DNA from: a bacterium
GTDB lineage: Bacteria; Armatimonadota; Abditibacteriia; Abditibacteriales; Abditibacteriaceae
NCBI GenBank assembly: GCA_004172935.1
Contig: SDZD01000014.1
Coordinates: 43,092-107,091, forward strand
Reading direction: 5' to 3'
DNA: 64,000 nucleotides
The notes below the pieces were generated by a model. That model was not told the DNA's origin, made no database searches, and saw nothing but the letters and a program-made list of their open reading frames with translations. Positions 50,468 to 58,728 of the stretch are shown here, piece after piece (position 1 is the stretch's first letter; every line of letters starts with the position of its first letter). A program made the translations under genes and the position numbers.

Positions 50468-52183
50468 TTAGTTTCCCGGCTCGCGCTGTGGGCGAAAATT
50501 CTTGAGCAGTCCTCCGGCGATGTCGCCGATACCCGTCATGGCCTGCCCCACATTCCATGAAGCGGGTATCTGCTCCGCTGGTGGTTGTGGCGCTTCAACG
50601 GTCGTAGTGGGCGGTTCGGCTGGCTGGCTTTCGCCGTCGGGTGAATCGAGCACCGGAACGGGAATAAGTCCAAGCTCTGTAGGGTCAAGGTCCATGCTTT
50701 CCTCATCGGTCAAATGGCCCAATTGCACCTCACAATCGCGGCGCAATTCAGCCCACACACCGCGCATCAAGTTTTCTTCCCATGCCCGGCGGATGCTCCA
50801 CCACTGCTCCGTGTTTTGCTGTGAAATGTTGTGATTGAGGTTGCGATTGTAGCGGTCTGTCAGCATCCCGCTCAGTTCCTTGACCGCGACTTCGCGCCGC
50901 GCCGCTTGCTCTGTTTCTGGGAGATGAAGAAACACATTCGCACAAGCTCGCATGGTACGTCGCCGTTTTTCTTGTTTGGGGTCAAGGGCGTCGGCGGATT
51001 GGGGTGGTGGTACTGGATTGCTTACCGCTGGTGGTTTCGGAGCATTGGCCGCTTCTAGTTGGCGTGCTTTAGCGCGAGCACGAGCAGGCATCAATTTGTA
51101 GAAGTGGGTTTCTAGCTGTGAAAGATAGGCACCACCTGTCCATCGCATATTGGCGATTTGGGAAAACGCGCGCAGTTCGCCCCCTTCGATTTTTTCATTG
51201 CGCATAAACGCCACTGCCGACGGCAAAACTTCCCAATCTTTTTCAGAAAGGGTGTCGGGCCGCGTCGTGTTGAATCCAAAAACGGCAAGGAGCACCTGGG
51301 TATCTGGCTCATGGAACAACGCCACGAGTGCATCTCGTTTTAAAGATTCTTTTGATTGTGCGGGTTGTGTTGGGTCGTGTTCACCCTGACCTGCTTGAAA
51401 ATCACGCGCGCGGTACTCTCCCACACTCTCTTTATTCTCATTACTCTCTAGCGCGCGCACGCGCTCCTTATATGCCCCGACGCGAGGTGTCCGGCGTCTG
51501 GACGCTGGTGTCCAAGACTCGGACTCTAGCGTCCCAGTTCTGGACTCTGGCGTCCCAGAACTGGACACCAGTGCGGGTGTCTGGATATTGGACACCTCTT
51601 CGCCGTTTTCTGGTTTTTGGCTTTCAGGTGTCCGAAAATGGGACACCTCTTCCTCGTCTTGCCGTGGTATAGGGAGCGGTCGATTGGCGACCACAATGGA
51701 GTTAAGTGAACGCGCCGCAGCGAAGCAGATGAACACGTAGCGCCCATCGTTGCGACCACCCGGTGCGGTTTCCCAACGAAGGAGGCCCTGTGAAACCAGT
51801 GAATCGAATGCAGCATCAACGGTAGAGCCACCCTTGAATGGAAACGCTTTTTGCAGTGCGCGGCAGGAGTCGTGAACCGCGATTTCGTCTCCGACCGGAA
51901 TTCCTTCTGTGGCACTCCAGAACTCGTACTGAAGTAAGATTAGCGATTCGAGTAAACCGACCTCGGTTGCCAGTTCAGGAGAGAAACGCATCTGAGTTCC
52001 GTTGAGGACAAAGAAGCGCGTGGACTCGCCATAGCTTTGCCGTCTCGCTTTTACCTCAGCGAGACGGCTTGTAGCCGGTTTGGGATGGGTGCGGGCGCGC
52101 CCGCGAGCTGTTGCTGGGGCCGGGGTTTCACTGCGTTTTTCAAAACGCGAGCGTGGCGTTCGGGGTGTAGTTTTTTGTTCCAT
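50468..52183 (-). CDS. Replisome-organiser-like protein with shared C-terminal domain
   Basis: This 571-residue protein has a basic N-terminus. Next comes a winged-helix-type domain at about 55-165 (FFVLNGTQMRFSPELATEVG and STVDAAFDSLVSQGLLRWE), similar to phage DnaD/replisome-organiser N-terminal domains. A T, P and S-rich linker with imperfect repeats (SRTGTLESESWTPASRR) follows, then a second helical part. Residues about 410-515 (RRTMRACANVFLHLPETEQ to GLIPVPVLD) match the last part of the initiator at 57298. The role is probably loading helicase at the origin. Confidence 0.65.
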   Translation of the reverse strand: MEQKTTPRTPRSRFEKRSETPAPATARGRARTHPKPATSRLAEVKARRQSYGESTRFFVLNGTQMRFSPELATEVGLLESLILLQYEFWSATEGIPVGDEIAVHDSCRALQKAFPFKGGSTVDAAFDSLVSQGLLRWETAPGGRNDGRYVFICFAAARSLNSIVVANRPLPIPRQDEEEVSHFRTPESQKPENGEEVSNIQTPALVSSSGTPESRTGTLESESWTPASRRRTPRVGAYKERVRALESNENKESVGEYRARDFQAGQGEHDPTQPAQSKESLKRDALVALFHEPDTQVLLAVFGFNTTRPDTLSEKDWEVLPSAVAFMRNEKIEGGELRAFSQIANMRWTGGAYLSQLETHFYKLMPARARAKARQLEAANAPKPPAVSNPVPPPQSADALDPKQEKRRRTMRACANVFLHLPETEQAARREVAVKELSGMLTDRYNRNLNHNISQQNTEQWWSIRRAWEENLMRGVWAELRRDCEVQLGHLTDEESMDLDPTELGLIPVPVLDSPDGESQPAEPPTTTVEAPQPPAEQIPASWNVGQAMTGIGDIAGGLLKNFRPQREPGN

Positions 52184-52194
52184 TGTCGGCGTGA

Positions 52195-52222
52195 ATAAAA
52201 AAGGCGCTCAAGAGAGCGCCTT
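52195..52222 (-). terminator. Leftward terminator between coiled-coil and replisome genes
   Basis: On the minus strand, AAGGCGCTC pairs with GAGCGCCTT (loop TCTT) and is followed by TTTTATT. It stands only 12 nt from the start of the 571-residue gene, echoing the leader hairpins of the plus strand. Confidence 0.75.
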
Positions 52223-52232
52223 CGGTTTGGAT

Positions 52233-52655
52233 TCAATTGCGTGAGTGCGGCGCCCCTATGCGTGTTCTGGTCGCTAATGCAGCGAGAACATCAAGGCGCC
52301 TATAGCGCTGGCGTTCGGGAACAGTCGCCATGCCTTCCAATTCCTGTTTGTAGTGAGCGACTTCGGCTTTGAGGCGATTGATTTCTTGGAGTTGATACTG
52401 GCGCAGACGCTGGTATTCGGCGATTTCAGAACCGCGCTTTTGATAGTTGCGACTCGTCGATTCCAGCAATTCGGTAATCCGCTGGTTCTCGTCGGTGAGG
52501 GTTTCGATTTGGCCTGCCAACTCTTCGCGCTCGGTGAGCAACTCACCGATGCGTCCCCCACAAAAAACATCGCGCACGCCATCGACAGGGATGGAGCGGG
52601 AAAAATCTTGGCGGGCGCGGCCAATCAATGCGCCAAAGAGAGAAAAATGAATCAT
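52233..52655 (-). CDS. Coiled-coil protein
   Basis: This 140-residue protein has a predicted coiled coil at about 38-110 (LTEREELAGQIETLTDENQR and RLKAEVAHYKQELE) and short non-helical ends. It overlaps the upstream HTH gene by 4 nt. It may oligomerise with the replisome proteins. No family recognised. Confidence 0.6.
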   Translation of the reverse strand: MIHFSLFGALIGRARQDFSRSIPVDGVRDVFCGGRIGELLTEREELAGQIETLTDENQRITELLESTSRNYQKRGSEIAEYQRLRQYQLQEINRLKAEVAHYKQELEGMATVPERQRYRRLDVLAALATRTRIGAPHSRN

Positions 52656-52966
52656 CGGGTGGCTCCTGCACGGCGTCCGCGAATTCGGCGATTGGGACGA
52701 CGGTTAATAGGCAAATTTCTGATCTGCTCGGCTTTCTCTAGAACTTCGGCGCGCCGAAGCATCCGGTTGGAACCCTGCTTCTTTGATTCGAGCAGGTTGT
52801 GATTGTGGACGGCAATCACCATGTCGTTGTAGGGCACGCCGATAAGGTCGGCGGCGGCCCGCATGATAATCCACTCTTCGGCGGAATTATCGGGAGCGGT
52901 ATCGTCCGCGGGGGATTTCCCCACGGGTGGAACGAGGGTCAGGGGCGGCGTTGTAATGCTGTTCAT
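52652..52966 (-). CDS. HTH-type DNA-binding protein, first gene of the leftward operon
   Basis: This protein starts at the ATG at 52966, with GGAGG 5 nt upstream. It has 104 residues. An excisionase-like HTH (MRAAADLIGVPYNDMVIAV, then LESKKQGSNRMLRRAEVLEK) is followed by a basic tail (RRPNRRIRGRRAG). It is a plausible early regulator. Confidence 0.55.
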   Translation of the reverse strand: MNSITTPPLTLVPPVGKSPADDTAPDNSAEEWIIMRAAADLIGVPYNDMVIAVHNHNLLESKKQGSNRMLRRAEVLEKAEQIRNLPINRRPNRRIRGRRAGATR

Positions 52967-52984
52967 ATGGCCTCCATTAGATAC

Positions 52985-53100
52985 CAATTAAAAGTGGCAT
53001 ATCGAATTATATACCGCTTATAATCGGCTTGCCAAGGTATCAGATGCCGTTTATAAAAGGCTTATAAGCGGCACACGGAGACGCGCCGCCTGTTGCACAC
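52985..53100. promoter_or_regulatory. Divergent operator with TTATAAGCGG half-sites
   Basis: CCGCTTATAA (53014-53023) is the exact inverse of TTATAAGCGG (53062-53071), and GCCGTTTATAA (53046-53056) forms an 11-bp dyad with TTATAAGCGGC (53062-53072), one mismatch. The region lies between the divergent HTH gene and the RHH-like gene and is a likely operator for one of them. Confidence 0.6.
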
Positions 53101-53101
53101 G

Positions 53102-53719
53102 ATGCCAAAAGCCAAGAAAACGGGGGAAGCAGGTACAGGGAAAGTCGGTCGCCCTCCTCAGGGGGCGGAGCCACGCGTTAAGCGCTACTTCAATTTTCAG
53201 GAGTCGCTCAACAAAAAATTAGATGAGGAGCAAAAGCGCACGAAAGCCTCGATGAACGCTATCACCGAGGCTGCGTTAAAGGTGCTTATCGCCCCTGAGC
53301 TGCTAACTAAAGACGACAAAGAGTTCTTGAAGAAGTTCGCGGCATCTCCAATCGAAGCCTCAGAAGAAGGCGATTTAAGCCGTATCGTCGAAGAGGCAGT
53401 TGCGCGTGTCATGGATTCACGGCTGATTGGCACCTCCTTCTCTGCGCCTAATGTGACAGTAGCAACTGTAGCTCTGTCTGAAATCGTGGTGGAGCTGCCG
53501 GAACGCCAGAAGGAAGCCATTGAGGAAATGGCCGCGGGGTTAGGCTTTGGCGAAGCTGCGCACTTGTTGCGCTCGCTAATTATTGGTGCGCTTTCCAATC
53601 CAGAAGGTGCGGACAATTTTTTGTTCGCAGGTCAACGGACTGAGGCAAAGCTGCGTACCCAGCGCCAACTACAACAGGAGGAAGAGCGAGAAACGGCACC
53701 GCAACTCAAAGTAGCGTGA
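53102..53719 (+). CDS. Putative RHH-type regulator/partition accessory protein
   Basis: This 205-residue protein starts at the ATG at 53102. The N-terminus is basic. EPRVKRYFNFQESLNKKLDE then KRTKASMNAITEAALKVLI resembles a ribbon-helix-helix unit (about 25-65), and ERQKEAIEEMAAGLGFGEAA with LLRSLIIGALS looks like a second. It probably binds the dyad upstream and regulates the par operon. Confidence 0.55.
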   Translation: MPKAKKTGEAGTGKVGRPPQGAEPRVKRYFNFQESLNKKLDEEQKRTKASMNAITEAALKVLIAPELLTKDDKEFLKKFAASPIEASEEGDLSRIVEEAVARVMDSRLIGTSFSAPNVTVATVALSEIVVELPERQKEAIEEMAAGLGFGEAAHLLRSLIIGALSNPEGADNFLFAGQRTEAKLRTQRQLQQEEERETAPQLKVA

Positions 53720-53741
53720 TGTTCCCGTTTCTCCCCTCGTT

Positions 53742-54290
53742 ATGTCCTATCAGCCGGATCCGCCCTTCCAGATTTACTGGCCTGATGAACCGCCTCCGGT
53801 CTATCGCGCCGACCCAACCGCGCCCAGTTATTTCGCGGATGCGCCCCCGCGCGACTACTATCCCGATGCAGCGGCAAGCGATAGTGGAGAGGAATCGGTG
53901 ATTGATTCGGCGATTCGCAACATGCCCGTTTATGCTCCGATGGTTCAGCCGAAACCTATCGCCCAACAGAATTCCGTAGGGCAGCAAAAATCCGTCTCTG
54001 CACAACAAGAAAAAAAGCCAGTATTGAGCCTCGTGCCGCCGAAGTCGCCCCAGCTTTCTCATTCTCAACCGAAGTGGGCAGGCGCTATCATCGACCGGCG
54101 TGTGACGAGTATCGAAATACAGCACCTTCTGGAGATTCTTATGGAAGCGGATGATAGCGATGGGTACACGCGCAGCGAAATGGAGAAGGAATTAGACGAG
54201 ATTGAACGCAGGGTGAAAATCATTCGCAAGCGGTTCCGCGGAACCCTGCTCGAGCGAGTTTCGCGCTGGATGCGCCCCGACCAATTATGA
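53742..54290 (+). CDS. Proline-rich hypothetical protein in the par operon
   Basis: This 182-residue protein has a P, D and Y-rich first half (PPFQIYWPDEPPPVYRADP), a Q-rich linker and a charged helical C-terminus (SEMEKELDEIERRVKIIRK). It overlaps the lipoprotein start (ATGA). No family recognised. Confidence 0.55.
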   Translation: MSYQPDPPFQIYWPDEPPPVYRADPTAPSYFADAPPRDYYPDAAASDSGEESVIDSAIRNMPVYAPMVQPKPIAQQNSVGQQKSVSAQQEKKPVLSLVPPKSPQLSHSQPKWAGAIIDRRVTSIEIQHLLEILMEADDSDGYTRSEMEKELDEIERRVKIIRKRFRGTLLERVSRWMRPDQL

Positions 54291-54949
54291 AACGCTTTTT
54301 CGCCCTTGGGGGGATGCTCCTGTTTAGTCTCGCGAGTGGTTGCACTAGCGCGCCTCCTCCACAAACAGCACAGGCTCCGACTGCGAATGTGCCCGTTGTG
54401 ACTAGTACTCCGGTAATGATAAGCACATCCGTTCCAGTTATTACGACATCACCAACAATAGTTGCCGCAGCTCTGGCACCACCAAGTGCAGATACAGGTG
54501 ATCCTGCCCCAGTGACTGAGAACACAGCTGCAAGTTCAAACGGTCCGCTTTCAATATCTCAGGAGGTTGATAATATAGCGAACCAAATTCGCCAAGCTCC
54601 GACCGAAGAAGAAGCCAACAATCATGTGTTGGCCACCGCACGGATGGCAAACGAGATACGTAGCAAGATATCGTCGGATTCACGCAACGCTCTTATTTAT
54701 TCGACCTTTGAATCAGCGATGTTGAATTTGAACTCTGCAGCCAAGGCAAAAGCCCAGTGGTTTCATCCGTGGAATGCGGACGATGCCAAATCGAAAATTC
54801 TAATAATGGAGTCTCAATTAATTGCTGCTCAGGGTATGGCCCAAACCACTGATCGAGAACTACAGAACGAGCGTGATCCCGCCTTGGCTGCTCAACGCAA
54901 ACGAGAACTCGCGAATCGCGTACGGTTTTATGAGAGGCAAGGCCGATGA
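54287..54949 (+). CDS. Lipoprotein coupled to the par operon
   Basis: This 220-residue product has a signal peptide and lipobox (LLFSLASGC, Cys 19), a P, T and V-rich linker (about 20-80) and a charged helical domain. The start overlaps the previous stop and its own stop overlaps the parA-like start, so an envelope protein is translationally coupled to partition genes. It may be a lysogenic-conversion or exclusion lipoprotein. The architecture resembles the lipoprotein at 25668. Confidence 0.7.
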   Translation: MKRFFALGGMLLFSLASGCTSAPPPQTAQAPTANVPVVTSTPVMISTSVPVITTSPTIVAAALAPPSADTGDPAPVTENTAASSNGPLSISQEVDNIANQIRQAPTEEEANNHVLATARMANEIRSKISSDSRNALIYSTFESAMLNLNSAAKAKAQWFHPWNADDAKSKILIMESQLIAAQGMAQTTDRELQNERDPALAAQRKRELANRVRFYERQGR

Positions 54950-55713
54950 TTCTCGCGGTTTATAACGGAAAGGGTGGCATCGGCAAAACCCTGACTGCGG
55001 TGAATCTGGCCGCGATCTGGTCGCAAACCCACCGGGTTTTGTTCATCGACCTCGACGCCCATTATTCGGGCTCGTCTTTTCTGCACGCGCAGGACGCGCC
55101 CAATGGTACCAGTGCAGACGTGCTGATGGACGGCGCCTCGGTTTCGAGCGTGGCGATTCCTGGCGTCGTTGGTGGCAAAGAAAGCGAAAACCTTCGGGTC
55201 GTGCCCGCGGGCGAAGTCATGAACGAAGTCGTGAGCCGACTACCCAGCCTAAAAGCACCGGAAATCAGGCTTTCGCGCGCGCTGCGCCACGGCGTCGATT
55301 GGGACGTATGCGTTCTCGACTGTTCGGGGCATTTCGACATTACGACTCGCAACGCGCTACTGGCCGCCACTCACTTGCTGCTCCCCGTCAACTCGGACAG
55401 ACAAGCCTATGACACCGCCGTCGATACGATTCGCCACGCCACCGATCTGCGCGACGAGTACGAGCGGGCGCCCCTCGATTACCGCGTGCTGCTCACCTCG
55501 GCGGCGCACCGCACCGTCAACACGCGCGACATTGAGCAGGTATGTCGCGAGACATGGCCGGACAAGATGTGCCAGACGACGATTCGCTACACGGAAAAAT
55601 TGCGCGGATTATCGCGGTACTGGGCCACTGTCGTGGACGAAGAAGCCGGGACGGGTCGCGAGGATTACACGGCACTCGCGAAAGAACTTTGGGCTTGGAG
55701 CCAACAGCCCTAA
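54946..55713 (+). CDS. parA: ParA-type partition ATPase
   Basis: This 255-residue protein starts with MILAVYNGKGGIGKTLTAVN, which contains the deviant Walker A (KGGIGKT, residues 9-15). FIDLDAHYSGSSFL is the A' region and VCVLDCSGHFD is Walker B. This is the short ParA type (no N-terminal HTH), which does not itself regulate the operon; the upstream RHH-like gene may do that. It acts with ParB to segregate the plasmid. Confidence 0.9.
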   Translation: MILAVYNGKGGIGKTLTAVNLAAIWSQTHRVLFIDLDAHYSGSSFLHAQDAPNGTSADVLMDGASVSSVAIPGVVGGKESENLRVVPAGEVMNEVVSRLPSLKAPEIRLSRALRHGVDWDVCVLDCSGHFDITTRNALLAATHLLLPVNSDRQAYDTAVDTIRHATDLRDEYERAPLDYRVLLTSAAHRTVNTRDIEQVCRETWPDKMCQTTIRYTEKLRGLSRYWATVVDEEAGTGREDYTALAKELWAWSQQP

Positions 55714-55739
55714 ACACCACAACCATCACCGATACCATC

Positions 55740-56966
55740 ATGGCACTCAAATCTAAAACCACTCCCAATCTGGCGGAGCAACTGAAGCGCGAATCGCAGT
55801 TGCGGGCCTCTCGCGTCGAAGAAATGCCCTCCGATGTGCAAAAATCGCGCATCGAGTACAACGAAGACTCGCTGTGGATTCATCCCGACCGCGTGTTTTC
55901 CAATCCCAAAAACAGCCGCAAAACCTTCGATGAAGATGAGTTGAACGCCCTCGCAGAGTCGATGAAAAGCGGGGATATGGGCGTTCTTGAGCCCATCATC
56001 GTTCGCGAGCGCAAGAACTCTCCCAAAGGGCTGCAACAGTACGAAGTCATCGCGGGCGACCGGCGCCTTGCCGCTTCCAAGCGCGCAGGTCTCACACGCA
56101 TTCCCATCATCGTTCGGAATGTGGATGATCGCACGGCGCGTCGCATCAACCTGATCGAAAACCTGCATCGTAGCGATTTGCCGGATGCGGAGATGGGCGC
56201 GGCACTTCTGGAGATGAAGGTGGACATGAGTACGGAGATTGAGGACATCGTTGAAAAAGCACGTACCTTTCTGGATGGTCCCAACCCCGAAAAGCGCCTT
56301 GGCGAAGGGTATGAAGCTGTAAAGAAAGACCTTAGTTCGCTACCCAAGTGGATGGATAACGTCTTCGAGCGCGCCAAGGCGAACGGGCGCAAGCCCAAGG
56401 TCAACTGGGAAGATGTCGCCTTTGAAGTCGACATGATTCCCCGCTCGGTCTATTACTACGTGGCTGCCGCAAAATTGCCTGAAGACATTGCCGAAGCGGT
56501 GTCGGAGATGTCGGGGCTTTACTCGCGTGCGCTCTCGTCGTTGTCGGACGAAGGCAAACAGCGCCAACTTCTCAATGAGATTCGCACCGAAAACCTGACG
56601 GGCGAGCAAGCGGTCGAACGCGCGGCTACGATGAAAGGTAAATCATCGTCGGGACCAAAACAGCCCTCACTCGGCGGTACTGGTGGCAACTCGTCCGGTG
56701 CTCGTAAGCTGGCTGGTGAGTTGACTTATATCGCTTCCCTCAGCGAATTGTCGCGGCCAAACGAACAAATTCGCGCAGCTCGTGAAGCTCGCCAACTCAC
56801 CGCCCGCGTCGCCGATGCCGTTGAAGGTCGCGTAACCAAATACGGCCCCTTCGAAGCCATAGAACGCCAAGAACTCAACGACGAACTCAAGAAACTACGG
56901 GCCGAATTGGAGCGGCTCGAACGTGCGGCGAAACCTCCCGCAGATTCCCTGAAGTTGGTCGGCTGA
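55740..56966 (+). CDS. parB: ParB-type partition protein
   Basis: The start is the ATG at 55740, 26 bp after parA, giving 408 residues. ParB N-domain signatures are ALAESMKSGDMGVLEPIIVR, then YEVIAGDRRLAASKRAGLTR (box II GDRRxxA) and ARRINLIENLHRSDL. An HTH region follows (about 215-245). The C-terminus is a coiled coil. It should bind parS-like sites; the dispersed 14-bp dyads and the iteron region are the candidates in this window. Confidence 0.9.
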   Translation: MALKSKTTPNLAEQLKRESQLRASRVEEMPSDVQKSRIEYNEDSLWIHPDRVFSNPKNSRKTFDEDELNALAESMKSGDMGVLEPIIVRERKNSPKGLQQYEVIAGDRRLAASKRAGLTRIPIIVRNVDDRTARRINLIENLHRSDLPDAEMGAALLEMKVDMSTEIEDIVEKARTFLDGPNPEKRLGEGYEAVKKDLSSLPKWMDNVFERAKANGRKPKVNWEDVAFEVDMIPRSVYYYVAAAKLPEDIAEAVSEMSGLYSRALSSLSDEGKQRQLLNEIRTENLTGEQAVERAATMKGKSSSGPKQPSLGGTGGNSSGARKLAGELTYIASLSELSRPNEQIRAAREARQLTARVADAVEGRVTKYGPFEAIERQELNDELKKLRAELERLERAAKPPADSLKLVG

Positions 56967-56968
56967 AT

Positions 56969-57209
56969 TTCCCCCACGCATCGGGTTTAAGAGCGGAAAC
57001 CCGATGTCTGGGGGAAGAAAACCGCTTGTTTGTTTGATTTTGAAGTGGTTTTAGGGTGGCAAACCCGATGTCTGGGGGAAATTTCACGAAAAACCCGATG
57101 TCTGGGGGAAGAAAATAGCTCGAAACCCGATGCCTGGGGGAAAGAAACCCGATGCCTGGGGGAAGGGAAACCCGATGCCTGGGGGAAGAAAACCCGATGC
57201 CTGGGGGAA
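56969..57209 (+). repeat. Iteron array (7 direct + 1 inverted)
   Basis: Each 20-bp unit differs only at position 11 (T or C); the first three carry T and the last four carry C. The inverted copy (56969-56988) reads TTCCCCCACGCATCGGGTTT on the plus strand. A read-through frame of this array gives a false RCLGE-repeat peptide. Confidence 0.9.
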
Positions 57210-57220
57210 ATAATTAGCTC

Positions 57221-57293
57221 AGATTGGCTTTATAAAGCCAATCTGTCATGGGGAAAGGATTGGAAAAGATTCTTTAGAAAGGATTGGAAAAGA
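57221..57293. promoter_or_regulatory. 24-bp palindrome and direct repeats upstream of the initiator
   Basis: AGATTGGCTTTA (57221-57232) is followed directly by its reverse complement (57233-57244), a perfect palindrome without a loop. AAAGGATTGGAAAAGA occurs at 57254-57269 and 57278-57293 (24-bp spacing). Such a palindrome is typical of dimeric initiator autoregulation. Confidence 0.65.
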
Positions 57294-57297
57294 AACC

Positions 57298-58728
57298 ATG
57301 CCAATTTTAAAAAAATTAGAGGAGAATGCAACAGTTGAGCGTTCCGCTCAAGGCTTCGCCTCCGATCTCCCACTTTCCTCGCTGGCAAGTTTGGTTTTGC
57401 TGGGAGAAGACCACTCCGGTCGCGACGAGATGAATCTCGCCGGCAATCCGATAGGATTGCTTCAGCCCTCGAAAAAATCCACGCAAAATGTGATTTCGCG
57501 TGAGTGGGAACGCAAATTAAACGACGGGCGAACCGTTACCGCTCGCTGGGAAGTTGCAGGCCATCCCAAGTTAGGGCTACCTGGGCCGAGCGAAGATTTG
57601 CTGTTGCTCATGTTGCTCCAGCTCACCCGCGAGGCGGCGGATGAAAACGGCGGCGAATACCCGCGCGTGGTTCATTTTTCACGCTACGGTTTGATTTCGC
57701 GTTTGGGCTGGCCTGATAGCGGCAAAAGCTACAAAGCGCTCGCCGATGGGCTAACCCGGCTCACGGGCGTGACGATCTCGACGCGCTATGCGTTCTACGA
57801 CGCAAAATCGAAACTCCCTATCGCCGACCAAAACTTCCACTTGTTGGAAAATTCCAGCATCGTCGATGAGCCGCGCGGGCGCAAAGGCGAAACCCAACTA
57901 CCGCTCTCTTGGTTCTCGTGGAGCGAGACGATGCATGAGAGCATTATCGCCGGAAACGTGCGCTCGCTGGCGCTCCAGTTTGTGCGTGCGCTCGAACTGC
58001 CACTTTCCCGCAAGCTCTTTCGCTTTCTGGACTCGATGCGCTGGGCGCAAAAACCGCCGCGCCGCGAGTTTGCAATTGGGATTATGAACCTGCGCGACCG
58101 TGTTGGCATGACTCCATACGAGTACGTTTCAAAAGTCAAAGAGAAGTTCGCGGGAGCCCATCAGGAGTTACTCGACTGCGGTTATCTGGATGATGTGAAT
58201 TACATGAAGGGGGTATCGGGCGATATGCTGGTCTGCTACAAGTTCGGTACTCCGCGCCCAGAAATCGCAGTTCCCACACCTGCATCCGCGCCATCTACAC
58301 CGGAAAACCTAAAACAGAAGAGGGAAGTTGAGGTTGAAATGCCAGCACCGCCCCCAGTCGTTCCCCTTGTACCGCGTGATCCCGTTGTCGAGACCGCAGC
58401 AAGGCGACTGCGCTCTATCGTCGATGTTTTCCTAGAGCTGCCTCCCGAATCTCAAGATAGCCTGCGTAAGTGGGCCGTGGGAGAGTTGGATGGGTTCGTT
58501 AAAGACCGTTATATCCGCAACATTAATAATAGAGTGCCCTTGGGGAATGAGGACTGGTTCAGTGTTCGGCGCAAGTGGCGTGAGCATTTGATTGAGGGCG
58601 TGTGGAACCAATATCAATCTCTGTGTGAAACCCGGCTCGCCCGTTTTAGAGATGGCGAGGACACCTTCATCGACGATGTGGAAATTGGTTTGATTCCGGT
58701 ACCTGAAGTTGATGGGGAGAAATCATGA
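57298..58728 (+). CDS. Iteron-type replication initiator with extra C-terminal domain
   Basis: This 476-residue protein starts at the ATG at 57298, 88 bp after the last iteron. The winged-helix body (about 60-310) has PSEDLLLLMLLQLTREAADE, HFSRYGLISRLGWPDSGKSY and LELPLSRKLFRFLDSMRW, as in RepA/TrfA-type initiators. A P-rich linker (about 325-365) joins to a C-terminal domain at about 365-470, which also occurs in the protein at 50468 (VFLxLP, DRYxRN, WxSxRRxW, GVW, GLIPVP). It overlaps the recombinase gene by 4 nt. Confidence 0.8.
   Translation: MPILKKLEENATVERSAQGFASDLPLSSLASLVLLGEDHSGRDEMNLAGNPIGLLQPSKKSTQNVISREWERKLNDGRTVTARWEVAGHPKLGLPGPSEDLLLLMLLQLTREAADENGGEYPRVVHFSRYGLISRLGWPDSGKSYKALADGLTRLTGVTISTRYAFYDAKSKLPIADQNFHLLENSSIVDEPRGRKGETQLPLSWFSWSETMHESIIAGNVRSLALQFVRALELPLSRKLFRFLDSMRWAQKPPRREFAIGIMNLRDRVGMTPYEYVSKVKEKFAGAHQELLDCGYLDDVNYMKGVSGDMLVCYKFGTPRPEIAVPTPASAPSTPENLKQKREVEVEMPAPPPVVPLVPRDPVVETAARRLRSIVDVFLELPPESQDSLRKWAVGELDGFVKDRYIRNINNRVPLGNEDWFSVRRKWREHLIEGVWNQYQSLCETRLARFRDGEDTFIDDVEIGLIPVPEVDGEKS

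Larger units (their letters stand above)
56967..57297. other. Replication origin region with iterons
   Basis: This 331-bp gene-free stretch holds seven direct copies of AAACCCGATGYCTGGGGGAA (starts at 56997, 57061, 57091, 57123, 57145, 57168 and 57190), an inverted, less perfect copy at 56969-56988, a 24-bp palindrome and a 16-bp direct repeat. The last four iterons are spaced 22-23 bp apart (about two helical turns), as in iteron-regulated origins. It lies directly upstream of the initiator gene. Confidence 0.85.

Noticed and set aside
56969..57209. Interpretation of the repeat array as CRISPR
   Set aside because: Units are 20 bp, spacings are 2-44 bp without spacer-like uniformity, and a Rep gene follows; they are iterons.
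57030..57338. A 102-residue frame with RCLGE/KPDAWGK repeats
   Set aside because: It is the translation of the iteron array in one frame and has no independent support.
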